Shown here in pieces: positions 44,377 to 55,845 of a stretch of DNA of 64,000 bases. Made by a program: the position numbers and the translations under genes. The notes beneath the pieces were generated by a model. The model searched no databases. It was not told the DNA's origin and saw only the letters and a list, made by a program, of their open reading frames with translations. This stretch comes from Chloranthus sessilifolius (Eukaryota > Streptophyta > Magnoliopsida > Chloranthales > Chloranthaceae): assembly GCA_021018995.1 (NCBI GenBank), contig CM037587.1, positions 71,319,604-71,383,603 of the forward strand. The letters are read 5' to 3'. The stretch's first letter is position 1. Every line of letters starts with the position of its first letter.

Positions 44377-44695
44377 AGCCCTCCTTGGCACCTTTTTTTG
44401 TAAAACTATTTTTCAAGCTCTATAAAGAAATGTGTTACATGTTGTTTATCAAATATTGCTTTTGAAAATGACGTTGTGTGAGAAGCAGCATGGACAGCTC
44501 TTCAACACAACACCATCTTTACTTAAAGGTGGTCAGATCCTTGGGGTAAAATGTGCTTTTCACCTAATATTCTTTCCTTGAAAAGTGTTTTTTGGAAAAG
44601 ACTTGTCAACTGTGGCCTTTACCGGTCAAAAAACCAGTCTGCTTTTAGAATATGAAAAGTATTTTTCGGAAAATAGTTGCCAAACAAGGCCTAAA
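44377..44695. mobile_element. MITE with GGCCTTGTTTGGCA-type ends
   Basis: The left end AAGCCCTCCTTGGCACC and the right end, on the other strand, TTAGGCCTTGTTTGGCAACT form imperfect terminal inverted repeats that continue into TATTTTTC words. The interior carries AAGCAGCAT / TGTGTGAGAAGC. The superfamily is unknown, possibly hAT-like. Confidence 0.6.
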
Positions 44696-45140
44696 TGTAT
44701 TTTTCTTTATTTTGCCAGGTATCCCCTAGTGAAATGCTTCTTTCAATGAAGCAATTCATGTCTTTAAAAGATGCCTTTCTTTAACAGATATTCTCCTTTG
44801 AAACGATAAAAGACTAAATACTCCAACAAAGAGATGATCAATCTCTTGAAAGCTTAAAAACATAGAGAATACAAATTATATAGATAAGGTATCACACCAC
44901 TTACATACTTATTAAGGAATCTCATTAAGTCTATAATAATAGGGCATTTTTCAGCCCTTAAACACAGAGATAAGGTGGTGCACTAGTTGCAACATTAATA
45001 AGCTACATAAAACTTGGTGATTGAAGAAAAAACTTAAATTGGACATTTTTCAGCCTAATGGTAAACCTTCATCATGAGTATAAGCTCTTAAAAGCTCGGT
45101 GGTGAGATAGTAGAGTAGAGACAACTTGGATGGACTCTTT

Positions 45141-48100
45141 CTACTGAAAGCTCATGGGGCTTTTGGGGGAATCTAGATATGTTATGGCTGTCTCAATCTT
45201 TTCCTTCAGCTGAGCTTTCTCTGCTTCGTCGGCCTGCGCAAAACAACTCTTGAATTAGTGACATTATAGGTTAACTTAAGGAAAATATACTTTGAGGTGC
45301 ACAAATATCTATGCCCTTAAGATTTTCACATGTCTCTAGGGCCTCAAAGGATTGGGTAGATCACTTAGGCTGTATTTGGCATAACTCTCTACTAGCTCCC
45401 TATCAGAGCAGGGTTTACCTACTTTAGTAGGTACTCTTTCTCTTTGTTAAGTCTCTGCTACCTGCTTTAGCAGACCTCCTTCTCCTTGCTAACTTCCTGC
45501 AAAGCAGGATTTACCTGTTCTAGCAACTACCGCCCTGGTCTCTACTAACTCCGTGCTAGAGCTAATAAAATCTTCGCCGACAAAGAGTGCGCAAAGTGCT
45601 AGAGAAAAGTGTTGGCAAGGAGCTAACAAAGACCTATGCCAAAGGCAGCCCTAATACCAGCACTTTTTAGGATAAGTTTATATTAGGTATAGATGCACCA
45701 CTGGTGGCTGCAGAGCAACCTTGTGGTGCATGCAATTTTTAACTGGGTTCCTTTATTTTCAATCTAAGATTCTTCCTTCTCAACTCAGATTCATGTGCTT
45801 AAATTTTAATTGTTTTGAATCAAACGATAGAGAAAAAAATCTTTGTTTTTTCGACCCAATCATTGGCACAATACATCTTAACATCATGGGCCTATCATCA
45901 AACCGACACATTTTAATTCCTCGTGGCACACATCCCGAAAAGGGTCCAAAACCACATTTGATGTTCGCGAATGATCACGTTTATTTTTTTATATGTGCCA
46001 CATGGAATCAAAATCTACCCATCTAATAATATGCCCATGATCTCAAGATCCCTCGTGTTTAAGATTGATACAAAAAACGATTTCCATTGTGTAATTAAAA
46101 GCAATCAAGGGTTCAAGCACCTGAAATCTAGGTGGAAAAGAAAAAATCTTGAGTTGAAAATAAAGCTACCTCTCTAACATCAATCATAATCGAATATGAA
46201 CGATTGATTACACGGCTGCTCTTGTACCGATTACAAACTCTTGGTGGATGGTGTAGGCATGGTATCAAATATCGGCAGATACCGATACGTATCAGCGATC
46301 CGTACCGGTATGAAATTAGTTTATGACATAAAGAACATTTTAAAAGCAAATAATACTAAAAATATTGTGGCTAGAGGAAAAGAGGATGAGCTAATATTGG
46401 TGGGTGCCTATGCTGAAATCAGTTGACTGCATTGAATGAGCTGATGGTGATCGCTTTTCATTCCAATCAGACGGCCAGTTTGTGATTACACATGGTGTAG
46501 ATCCCAAAAATATAGCCTTAAATCGCATAGCACACATCACGTTCAATTGTGATTTTAGTTTTTTTTTTCAGATTTGTGCCTCGTGGGATTAAAACTGACT
46601 GTCTGATGTTACATCCATAGTCTCAAGATTCATTGTGTGTAAGATTGTGATTGACAATGATTTCCATGATCTGAGTCCGCACAGTCAATGGTTCTCAACG
46701 GAGGCACCTACCAGTAATCAGTTGGCGCGAATAGAGATACCCTAAAACAAAAAAACGTATGCCTTTTCGCCTCACTCTGTGCACTATTTTTAGAGTACCA
46801 ATCTTCACTTCTGTGCTGGTGGCGCTATTTTGACTCACTCTGTGCTACGTTATTGGCAAATTTTAATCTATTCCCAGCTATAACCTAGGGAGTCGCTCGC
46901 TATTATGCTTTGTCTAAATTTGTGGATTATAATATTTGTCACTTTAACCTCAAGGGGTTAGGTGAGCATATTTTCTTTCAAAAGCAGAAGACCTGATTAT
47001 CCTCCCTTTCATAAGGCCATCCTAGGGATTTATATCTCGTGCTAATCAAGCGAGTGTTAAATTTGAGGTGCGTATGTGCCCCTGAGATTAAACGGGTGCT
47101 CTAAGAGGCCCGGATACTTAGGTTATAAAAAAAAAAAAATTCTATCACTTCTTTAAACTAATGGATAAGGCTATTCTCACCTGTTTTTGGAGTAATTATC
47201 ACATAAATTTTCATGGATGAAAACCATTGACTTATTTGATAATACAATGGAGAATGCCATTTATTCCAATCTTCCCTACGATAGATCTTAAGATCATGGG
47301 ACACCTATCAGACGTTCAGATGTTGATTCCTCATGGCACGCGTCCCTAAAAGTAAAGGTCAACTCTTTTTAGGGACGTGTGATGTGTGGAATCAACATCT
47401 GAATGTGTGATAGGTGTCCCATAATCTTAAGATCCGTTGTGGGGAAGATTGGAACAAAAAACAATCTCTATCGTTTTGTTCAAATCAGTCAATAATTTTT
47501 GTCGATGAAAATTTGTATGGTACTTACTTTGAAAACAGGTGAGAATAGCCTTACCCTAAACTAATAAGTTAGGAGCCACTTGTTGTTAAGGTGAAGATTC
47601 AATCCTTACTTAACTACTTTGGCGGGGAAGGGAAAGAAAGGGTATGGATTTTTGTAACCAGGGATTTGATCTCCGCAACTATCAAATGATGGGGATCGTT
47701 TTTCATCACAATAAGTTACAATTTATCATGAGATTATTGCACACCTAGCAGCAGTATTCGCAAGTGAAGGTTCTTCCACGTAAATGTTGACTCCACCGTT
47801 AACACCTTTGACTGCCTTGAATTAGAGGATGGAGATTGTTTTTCGTCTCAATATTTCACAAAGTAGATATTGAGATCATGCCCCACGTATCAAACGATTA
47901 GATGTGGATTCAATGTGGGACATATCTGTGATCATTATGTATTATGAGAAGAGTTCTTAGGTAACTTTTGGAGATGTGTTTAACATAAAATTAATATATG
48001 ATAGGTGAGTCATGATCTAAAGATTGGAACAGAAAACAGTGTTTATTGTACAGTCAATAGTGTCCACGTTGTGTAAAAAGAATCTTCAGTTGCAAATTCT

Positions 48101-50410
48101 ACTACCCTTATTCCTAAGGCCAAACTCAATCGAGTTATACGGTATGAACCGCATCCCAGTGCCCAATTGAACAGTTGAATATATTAGGAATCAAGTGATA
48201 GTGATTCTGACAGCAGCTTAATATATGGCTACAACTATGCCATGTAGCAAGTTGTCCCCCCAACCTTTATTCCACACTCCACACTCCACACTCCACACCC
48301 TGGTTCTTCTAAGGTTGAAAGTGGGTACCTACAACGGAGACGAGTGGGCCAAGGCCTGCCTGTCTGATGCGTCCTTCTCGCAGTAGATGGGCCCCCGGCC
48401 TGGACACCTCCATTATAACATTAAAAGAAAAAAACCCTGCGCCATATACATATAGGGCGTCGGTCCTATACAAAATTTCAAATCTGGTGAACCTGACATT
48501 CCGGATCCTACTCAAATAGAGACATATTAAAAGTGCTGTATTGGCCAATGCCTAGGTATCGGCCGATACCTAAAGGGATTCCAAGACCGTTACACATAAC
48601 GGTAGAGTTTTCAATCTACACATCCTTCATGTGCCCATGGAACGCTCCCCCAAATCTAAGGAAAGTGGTTTGTTGGCTTAATTGGCACCATGTGGTCTCT
48701 CCTCCTCCTCCTCCTCTCTCTAGCAACACAATTATTTCGCTTCCTATGCCAACTAACTCTATGATTGTTGCCTAGGACCTATCATACGGTCATATGTTGA
48801 TTCAAAATGGAACACATCCCCAAAAGTGACATAAGAACCCTTCTCATGACACTGTAATGATGTCAGACACTTTTGGGGATGTGTGTCAAGTAGAATCAAT
48901 ATCTGACCATCTGATACGTGAGTCATGATCTCGAACTTTATTCTCTGCAAGATTGGGATGAAAAATGATCATCAACAACATCATCATCCTTTTCAAGGCA
49001 GTCAATGGTTTGAACAATGGAATCCCTTGGCTATAATAACCGGATCCTCCGCTGCAAATAAGGGTACCCTTGGAAATATGCCATTATCTCTAAAGTTTAT
49101 TCTAAAGGCCATCTATCCATCCGTGCAGCTGACGCTTCTTCCCTCTCTCACTAGTCACTACCTTCTTAGCCAACTTTTAAAAATAAAATAAAAGGGTTTC
49201 TTGGACAAATTCCGGAGGTAACAAGAAATTGGGTGGATCTGAGGCAATAACAGTGACCTATAACCTTTCAAAAGTAAAGCGTTTTCCAAGTCATTCAATT
49301 CGATCGAATAGTGGGTTACCCCGTTTGGGAGACAGAGAGAGCTGGCAACAGAATCCCAGAAAGCGTAAAGACAAAACCAGAAGAAAGAAAATAAAGATTT
49401 GTTTTCATTTCAAATGATGCAAAATTGGAAGAGAGAGAGAGAGAGCGAGAGAGAGAGAGAGTGTGTTACCTCGACGAAAACCGTTTTCAGGAGCCTCCCA
49501 GAGAAAGCAGTAATATTTGCTGTAATAATTTTGAGGTTGAGCGACTCAAAAACCTCACAAAGCTTCACCATTGTGTCCGTCTTCCTACTGCAGGTTATAC
49601 TTATCACTAAAGTCCTATCTCCCACCTCTGAAACCTGAAGCTGTTAATTTTAAAATCCCAAAACCAAAAACAACCCATTAATTTTAATAATCAGTGAAAT
49701 CCAGTGAAGTAAAGAATAAAAATTCCTAACTTACTTCTAAGAGCTCTATGGAAGCTGCTTTCTCATGAGGCTCAGAGATGGGTTCAATTCTCTTTTTCTT
49801 ATTTTTAGAGAGGAACTGGCTTTCGTGTGGGAGATCACTATTGGGACCTTTCATCTGATTACCCATCTCTAATTCTGTAACCTCTGCCTTAATTTTCCTC
49901 TCTTGTTCATGAAGCTCTTCAATATAGTCGATAGCGTCTTTGATTATTGATGCTTTGTCCATCTAATAGAATATTTAATTTTAAAAAATTAGACAGAGTA
50001 TCTACCGTATAATATAATATTGCAGTTTTATCTTTTCATCAATCATTTAATATTAGTTAAATTAATTACCTTGCTTATGTTGGGGACCACCGCTCGAAGG
50101 GCGAACAGCCTTTCGTTAAGCTTCTTCCTCCTGTTTCTCTCTGAAACGATGTTCTTCGCAGCCACTGAAGACGCTGCTCCATCTGGAGAGCTCGAATCGT
50201 AGTAGCCTGAGATCGCCTCATCTAACCCCCAACTGTAATAACAAAAAATTAAAACAAAAAATCCCTATATATCTCAAAATTTTCTTACCCATCAGCTAAA
50301 ACCACCAAAAAAAATCATATGGTATTTGTGGGATACCTGTCGAGTTCTTCGTTCTGGAAAAACATCTTGGTTTCCCAATATAGATTGTATTCTTCATCTA
50401 TGTTTTCCAT
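45141..50410 (-). CDS. bHLH35-like: bHLH transcription factor, bHLH35-like, five exons, apparently intact
   Basis: Exons on the minus strand are 50410-50337, 50232-50070, 49962-49735, 49640-49470 and 45233-45141. All junctions are GT/AG and keep frame, giving 242 residues, close to the roughly 250 of Arabidopsis bHLH35. The N-terminus reads [19 protein letters not shown]. The bHLH domain spans residues 50-99: basic part [16 protein letters not shown] with E56 and R60 (E-box contacts), then [19 protein letters not shown] and [14 protein letters not shown] basic patch (NKKKRI) follows. An ACT-like C-terminal domain begins near 160 with [20 protein letters not shown] and VFESLNLKI, and the end is SPKSPMSFQ. 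The role is inferred: nuclear DNA binding as a dimer. No stop or frameshift was found. Confidence 0.9.
45365..45655. mobile_element. MITE with GGCTG...GGCATA ends, copy 1
   Basis: The left end GGCTGTATTTGGCATAACTC and the right end, on the other strand, GGCTGCCTTTGGCATAGGTC pair. Interior words CTGCTTTAGCAG and CTAACTCC recur. The same family is at 51562. A possible 3-bp target (TTA/CTA) would fit PIF/Harbinger, but this is weak. Confidence 0.7.
45745..46170. mobile_element. MULE-type foldback MITE, copy E
   Basis: The arms GGGTTCCTTTATTTTCAA and the complement of GGTAGCTTTATTTTCAAC pair. Core words TGGCACACATCCCGAAAAGG and ATGTGCCACATGGAATC are present. The flanking 9-mers (tttttaact and tctctaaca) match at six of nine bases. 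Confidence 0.75.
46402..46743. mobile_element. MULE-type foldback MITE, copy F
   Basis: Arms with GGGTGCCTATGC and its partner AGGTGCCTCCG pair, followed by core words (GATGGTGATCGC, CAGACGGCCAGTTTG; CTCAAGATTCATTGTGTG). The right end extends to GAGATACCC at 46743; the left limit is uncertain. Confidence 0.7.
47163..47556. mobile_element. MULE-type foldback MITE, copy G, with perfect 9-bp target duplication
   Basis: The terminal inverted repeats read GGATAAGGCTATTCTCACC and, on the other strand, GGGTAAGGCTATTCTCACC. The 9-mer taaactaat stands at 47154-47162 and again at 47557-47565. The arms continue almost to the centre (AGGGACGTGTGATG against CACGCGTCCCT), so the element folds into one long hairpin. 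A 9-bp duplication indicates the Mutator superfamily. Confidence 0.92.
47652..47747. mobile_element. MULE-type foldback MITE, half copy
   Basis: Left-arm words only (CAAATGATGGGGATCGTTTT, TCATGAGATTATTGCACACC); no right half follows, because copy H begins at once. Confidence 0.55.
47748..48107. mobile_element. MULE-type foldback MITE, copy H
   Basis: The arms GCAAGTGAAGGTTCTTCC and the complement of GCAACTGAAGATTCTTTT pair; core words GAGGATGGAGATTGTTTTTC and CAGTGTTTATTGTACAG mark the halves. No target duplication is clear. Confidence 0.7.
48108..48769. other. Intron segment between MITEs
   Basis: No gene is seen. It contains an ACTCCAC tandem repeat at 48273-48298, a palindrome GTATCGGCCGATAC near 48556, and a CTC trinucleotide tract at 48702-48720. 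Confidence 0.6.
48770..49069. mobile_element. MULE-type foldback MITE, copy I, left-truncated
   Basis: The inner hairpin is strong (GGAACACATCCCCAAAAGTG against CACTTTTGGGGATGTGTG). The right arm runs out to AAGGGTACCC at 49069, like copy L; the left outer arm is missing. Confidence 0.75.
49430..49462. repeat. (GA/CT)n microsatellite at the intron 4 donor
   Basis: An interrupted GA run on the plus strand (CT on the coding strand) starts about eight bases after the GT donor. Open frames running from exon 4 into it are read-through artefacts. Confidence 0.93.
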
Positions 50411-50464
50411 GTTGGTTTTGCTATCTAACGGCCTTAAGATGACCAGTTTTTCTTTGAGGGTGGG

Positions 50465-50472
50465 TATTTATA
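50465..50472 (-). promoter_or_regulatory. TATA box of the bHLH gene
   Basis: Minus-strand TATAAATA lies 55 bases upstream of the start codon, implying a short 5' leader of about 20-30 bases. Confidence 0.65.
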
Positions 50473-50534
50473 GTGGGGTGGGGTGGGGAAGAGAGAGGAG
50501 GCAGGGGATTTTTAATTTTGTCAATTAAATAGGG

Positions 50535-50540
50535 CACGTG
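50535..50540. promoter_or_regulatory. G-box CACGTG upstream of the bHLH gene
   Basis: Palindromic CACGTG 125 bases before the start codon, a bHLH and bZIP binding site. Autoregulation is possible but is only an inference. Confidence 0.5.
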
Positions 50541-50696
50541 ATCCTCGAGTTCTGTATTTGTTCGACGAAAGTTCAGAGTCGTCGGATCAAGTTACTGGGA
50601 GTGCAGGGCAGGTCTAAAATACCGCGTTAATTTATCAACTGTCGTTCCTTTTTTCATAAAACGCAGAAAACTCCAGGAAATGGCCAGCTTACCCAC

Positions 50697-50699
<3 letters not shown>

Positions 50700-50729
<30 letters not shown>
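50700..50729. repeat. (CT)n microsatellite upstream of the bHLH gene
   Basis: A pure CT run of about 30 bases, 290 bases upstream of the start codon. Confidence 0.95.
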
Positions 50730-50735
<6 letters not shown>

Positions 50736-50799
50736 GACTTACCCCATATCAAATGCGTCGTTAGCGTCAAATCCTTTTCAACTCAAAGATCATTCCCTT

Positions 50800-51030
50800 T
50801 CAACCCATTGAATCGGACGATGCTGATCATTTCTTCATCCCAATCTTCTACACAATACGTCTTTAAATCTTTAAATCATTGTCGGATGATCTTACCATCT
50901 TATATTGATTTCATGTGACACATACGGTAAAGTATTTTAAGAATCATGTTTGATGTATTGCCATGATCATATTAGTTGTTGGGATGTGTGTTGTGTCCAA
51001 GATTGATAAAAAAAAGATATGATCAATCCG
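50800..51030. mobile_element. MULE-type foldback MITE, copy J, decayed
   Basis: Left words ATTGAATCGGACGATGCTGATC and CCCAATCTTCTACACAATA with a reduced right half (TGTGTCCAAGATTGAT, AGATATGATCAATCC). Confidence 0.55.
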
Positions 51031-51054
51031 GGGAATGGCCAGGTCCTACTAGGC

Positions 51055-51200
51055 AGAATCAGATTTCCAATCCTACCCAATCTGTTGACCTTGAAAATTA
51101 GAGAATCTTGACTTTTTTGATTTTTACTTTTTATATCATGCGGTGCCGTCAAGATTCTCTAGTTTCCAAGGGCAGCAGATTCTCCTATTTCCAACATTCC
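51055..51200. repeat. Short inverted repeat (hairpin) element
   Basis: TTAGAGAATCTTGAC near 51096-51110 pairs with GTCAAGATTCTCTAG at 51148, and the pairing extends outward through CCTTG/CAAGG and AATCTG/CAGATT around a 37-base loop. It may be a small MITE. No gene. Confidence 0.65.
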
Positions 51201-51244
51201 CCGATCAATCGTCTCTTTCAAAGCAATCACCGCTTGTTTGTAAC

Positions 51245-52022
51245 GGCTCGATACCGTTATTTACACCCGATGAAATTGAAACTTCACCCATCTCTTCCAC
51301 CAGGAATTTATCGTATTCCCATGAAAAAGATGGAGATCTTTTTCACCTCAATCTTACGGACAATTCCACCAGACAGTCATTTTTTTATTTTGTGAGCTAC
51401 ACACCTGAAACAGTGATTCTAAAATTTCATTTGAGTGCGATGTGTGCCAACTGCCAAGTGAATTTAGGATCACCTTTTGGGACGTGTGTCATGTAGAATT
51501 AAAAATTGGCAGTTTCATGGTACGCCTATGATCTCATGATCCATTATGTAAAGATTGGGGTTGCATATGGCATAGCTCTCTACTAGCTCCTGTCATAGCA
51601 AAGTTCACCTGCTTTAACAGGTTTCCATCCTCTTTGCTAATATCCCGCTACCTACTTTAGCATGTACCCCTTCTCTTTGATAACCCTTTGTATAGTAAGA
51701 TTTTATGTATGATTTATCTGTTCAACAATTCTACTCTCCTCTCTACTCACTCCTTGTTAGAGCAGATTTTATTTACTCTGATAGGGAGTTAGTAGAGAGC
51801 ATGAAGGTTGCTGTTAGAGCAGGTAAATTGTCTTTTGAAGGGAGTTAGAAAAGAGAATAGGAACCAACTAAAGCAGGTGAACTCTTTTGTGGCAAGGGCT
51901 AGCAGAAAGCTATGCCATACGCAGCCTGAGTCTCTATCATCTGTTCAAAGTAGTCAATGTATATTGGCTAGAGGAGATGGCTGAGTCACAATTTCATAGG
52001 TTATAAAATAGTGGCTGCCAAA
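51245..52022. mobile_element. MULE-type foldback MITE, copy K, split by another MITE
   Basis: The left arm GATGAAATTGAAACTTCACC pairs with the complement of the right arm near 51975-52005 (GAGTCACAATTTCATAGG). The right inner arm is interrupted at about 51562 and resumes at 51930 with GAGTCTCTATCATCTG. The interruption is the element listed next. Confidence 0.75.
51562..51930. mobile_element. MITE with GGCTG...GGCATA ends, copy 2, nested in copy K
   Basis: The left end GGTTGCATATGGCATAGCTC and the right end, on the other strand, GGCTGCGTATGGCATAGCTT pair. Interior CCTGCTTTAACAG-type words match the copy at 45365. Confidence 0.75.
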
Positions 52023-52629
52023 ACAGTTTTGCCCTTTTGGATACCTGTATTTTCTGCAACTAAAACTCTAGCAACACCAACCTGGCCATACTGTAGATGG
52101 TTGGGTACCTTTTTTGCACCCAATGAATCTTTGAAGGCACTTATGGCGAAAATAGTCACAAAATTAGCCTAATTTTTGAAAATTTTGCGAATTTAAGGTC
52201 CCTTGAGTTATTTACGAATTTTTTGAAAATTTGCCTGATAACAAAAATTCTTGAATTATTCTTGAATAATTCCCGAAATTTTTAAAAATTGTGATAAACT
52301 AATTTTTTTAATATTTTAATATTTTTTTATTTTTTTATAATTTTAAATCTTTTTTTTTTTTTAATTTAAAATTTTTTCTCACTGATTTTTCCTCCGAATA
52401 TTTCCCCAAACTTCCCGGATTTCCCAAATTTTTTCGAATTTTAACCTCGCCGAAGTATTGCGGCACCTTGATTTGGTGACTATATGGAGAAAAACATTGA
52501 CTGCTTGAGGTCTCCATGGATTGGGCCAGGCCAAGTTTCGATCGGGCCTTAAACAGGCAGATTTTAGTCGGGCTTTTAGAGCTAGCCCAAGCCCATCCCA
52601 TCGATTAATTAGGTCGGACTATTTGTTTA

Positions 52630-53067
52630 GGGTACCTCTCTTGGCGCCCACGCATTCCCTAAAATCACCTACGTCTCAGACCCCTTGAAAATCGGTGATT
52701 GTTTCGGATCAGATGATGGAGATAGTGTTTTACCCCGATCATCCACACAATGGATCTTGAGATCATCGTGCACCTATCAGACGTTTAGTTTTTTATTCCA
52801 TAGGTGACAAATCCCAAAAAAATTCCCCTAAAATCATATTTGGGTGTTATGTTTGCCATATGATTGAAAATCCATTTTTTATGGATTTGTGTCACGTGAA
52901 ATAAAAAATTGATCATCTGATAGGTGCACCATGATCTCCAAATCCATTATATAGAAGATCTAGGTGAAACACGATCTCCATCATCTGATTCGAAGAAATC
53001 AATAGTTTTCAAGGGGTTTGAGACGTAGGCGATTTCAGAGAATGCGTAAGCGCGAACAAAGGTACCC
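52630..53067. mobile_element. MULE-type foldback MITE, copy L, with 9-bp target duplication
   Basis: The ends read GGGTACCTCTCTTGGCGCC and, on the other strand, GGGTACCTTTGTTCGCGC, then shared words ACGCATTC, CCTACGTCTCA and CCCCTTGAAAA. Flanking 9-mers atttgttta (52621-52629) and attttttta (53068-53076) match at eight of nine bases. It is the most complete copy and defines the family ends. Confidence 0.92.
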
Positions 53068-53099
53068 ATTTTTTTACTAGGCCCTACCTGCCTCAACCA

Positions 53100-54760
53100 T
53101 ACCGGGCCCATTTCGAACCGGGCCACGGGCGCCCAATGGGTCATTGATTTGAAGAACCTTATACACCGCAATGGGTCATTGATTAAAGGGTCAAATGCTT
53201 TTAAATCAACGGCTCAAATTAGTTTTGTCACGCTCCCAGCACCTGGCCTTGCACGCCGGTGGCTCTCGCGCCCTGCACATTCTAATTCATGCGCAGGGTC
53301 CACGCGACACACCTCAATCTCGGTGTTCAATATAGAAAATTTTCTCCAAAATCAGAGAAAAATATAAAATTTATTTATTACGAAAAATCTTATTTTCTTA
53401 ACCTGATCAATTTTCAAATTCGATTATTCATTTATTAGGAATACACGAGTTCCTTCGAAATTTCTACTTATTGCGGAAAGACAAGTTAAAAAAAAAACAT
53501 GCACTGTTTTAATCAAAATAATTTCAATCTCTGATATTTACAATGAGTCCAATAGTTTTATAAAATGATAAACCAAACTAGTCTTAAACAAAAGTAAAGC
53601 AACTTACAAAGTCAAAATCCAGTGTAAGTGTCACGTGGTTCGTCCACATATGTGTTGGTAACTCCGTAGATAAATTGAGTTAAACACTTTCATCTCAATG
53701 GGTTATTCTAAATCTCTACCCAGCCGCTTCATCTAGCTCTAGTTGGGCGATGCCTATCAAGTCTCTGAAATTTTTTGTTATGAAACGACATAAGCGGTGA
53801 AGCTTAATAAAGATTAGCTAGATTTATCAATGCATTTTCAGTAAATTCTCATAATTTAGTTAATGTTTTCAATCAAATTCATCAGTTGTCTATCTGATCA
53901 ATATCACAATATCCTTATATCTCAGTTCTAAATCTATTGATGGATTCATCAGTGACTCATTAAGCACTAATGAGACCAATGACGATAATGTTCAAAGATC
54001 TATTCGATACAAAGTGATCATTCAAATTTCAATTTTCAAAACATGATCAATCATGAATTCCAATTATCAACATATCAATAAAGCAATGTCAAATTTGATT
54101 TTCAATCATCTATTCTATCAAGACAAATTCTAAAATATCAATAGTAATATATCAAATTCCATTACTAATCGCTACAGAAACAAGAGGGTTTTAGCAGGAG
54201 CTCTCCAATAGAAATAGGAGGATACTGGTGCTCAGTTATGTATACCGTTAATACAATTGATAAGGTGTGGTATAATAAAAGCACTTGAAGTGATACAAAC
54301 CCGCTTAAGCTAAAACAAACCAGCCAAAGCTATAGATTAGAAACAAGCGAAATTTATTTCATTTTCCCTCTCTCGCATGCTCTCTCCCACGCTCCCTAAA
54401 TCACAATCTCGATTCAAGCTATAAGCCCTAGAAACAAACCCGATCCGGGCTATTATTGCAAGACCACAATATCTATTCAATCTAGAAACCCTAGAAACGA
54501 AACCCAATTCAAGCTATGATATGAATAAATTAATGATCATTGCGGTTGATGGTGGCATTTTCATTTTCTGAAAAACCCTAGAAAGATGATTCAATACGTC
54601 TACAAAGTCTCAAACTCATGAATCAAGCTGCTGTTCGATATCGATTCAAGTTACAGGTAGATTTCGATTCAAGTTGCATTCCAAAGTCTCAAAGTTTGAT
54701 TCAATATCCATTCATGTTGTGGATCAATTTTCACTTTGATTCTAGTTGCAGGTCAATTTT
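53100..54760. other. No gene seen; possible LTR start at 53226
   Basis: TGTCACGCTCCCAGCACC at 53226 begins a short G/C-rich stretch and has the form of a plant LTR start, but no partner, polypurine tract or primer site was found. The rest is A/T-rich with many ATCAAT words. Confidence 0.3.
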
Positions 54761-54769
54761 GATTCTAGT

Positions 54770-55125
54770 TATAGAGTCATAGACGATTTCGGAAGAACTC
54801 TTCGTACGCGATTCAGTTAAGATCGTGATGCAAAACATTCATGTCCTTTCCTTCTTCAGCTTCATGTAAGTTCAATTTGCTCTCTCAAACTCAAATTTGA
54901 TTCACCTCCTACGTTTTTTCATAGATCCTTCTCTAGGTTCTCTTCCAGTTACGGAGTCACAAGTTGATTTTGCTTTTCATACGCAATAGAGTTAAGATCG
55001 TGAATTGGTGACGCCAAATCATCATCAACTTTCCTTGTTCAGCTTCATTTAAGTATAATTTGCTTGCTCAAACTTAAATTGGATTCATCTCCTATGTTTT
55101 GTTACAGATCCTTGCCAAGGTTCAC
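54770..55125 (+). repeat. Direct tandem duplication of about 175 bases
   Basis: Two adjacent units share GAGTCA(T/C)A, TTAAGATCGTGA, CTTCAGCTTCAT and CTCAAACTCAAATTTGATTC / CTCAAACTTAAATTGGATTC in the same order. Confidence 0.75.
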
Positions 55126-55475
55126 TGCATTTTCTAATTTTCTCGTAATCTCTGTGGTATCTCACCAAAAAGAAAGACCTATCTCTCCTCCCTATCTCCC
55201 ATTGAACTCTCCTTCAAAGGTAATTTTCTGATTTTTTTTTTAATTTTAGTTTTTGTTTACTATTTACTGATTGAGGAAAGGTTTTGATTTTCTTTATATA
55301 TTACCATGTTGTAACATCGCTTGTTTATTTGTTAACGATTCTAATTTTGTCTCTTTTGGTTTTGGAAGTCCTTATCTGCAATGGTGAATGTTGTGTTTAG
55401 AAGACTAATACTATTGTTTTCAATTCAGTTCTAAAGAAGTGATTCTATTGTAGATGGTATAATAATACTTTAACT

Positions 55476-55800
55476 TTGACTGCTTTAAAGATGGAGATTG
55501 TTTTCTCTCCGATCTTTGACCTAGTGGGTCTTGAGATCATGGACCTACAATCAAACGGTCAAATTTTAATTTACATGGCACACATCTCGAAAAGTGATCC
55601 AAGGAGCACGTTCAATGTACAATCATGATCATGTTAACTTTTGGGGTTGTCTGCCATGTAAAATCAAAATTTGAATGCTTGAAGGTAGACTCCCAATCTC
55701 AAGATTCATAGGGTGGAAGATTATGGTGAAATACGATCTCCATCGTCTCATTCAAAGTAGTTAAAGTTTAGTTCTCTAACAGTCAATGGCTGATCCTTCA
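55476..55800. mobile_element. MULE-type foldback MITE, copy M
   Basis: Left words TTTGACTGCTTTAAAGATGG and GGTCTTGAGATCATGGACC; right words CAATCTCAAGATTCATAGGG and CGATCTCCATCGTCTCATTC. The centre has ACATGGCACACATCTCGAAA. The ends are not sharply defined. Confidence 0.75.
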
Positions 55801-55845
55801 CACCGTAAGGGGAAATAAGTAAAGGAAATAAAAAAGTTAGGTGTC

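Larger units (their letters stand above)
45234..49469 (-). other. Intron 4 of the bHLH gene, 4.2 kb, packed with foldback MITEs
   Basis: The donor is GAG/GTAACACAC at 49470/49469, followed at once by a CT microsatellite. The acceptor is TTTTGCGCAG at 45234. The first base of exon 5 joins in frame. The intron holds at least six inverted-repeat elements (45365-45655, 45745-46170, 46402-46743, 47163-47556, 47748-48107, 48770-49069) and no other gene. The remaining parts are A/T-rich. Confidence 0.85.
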
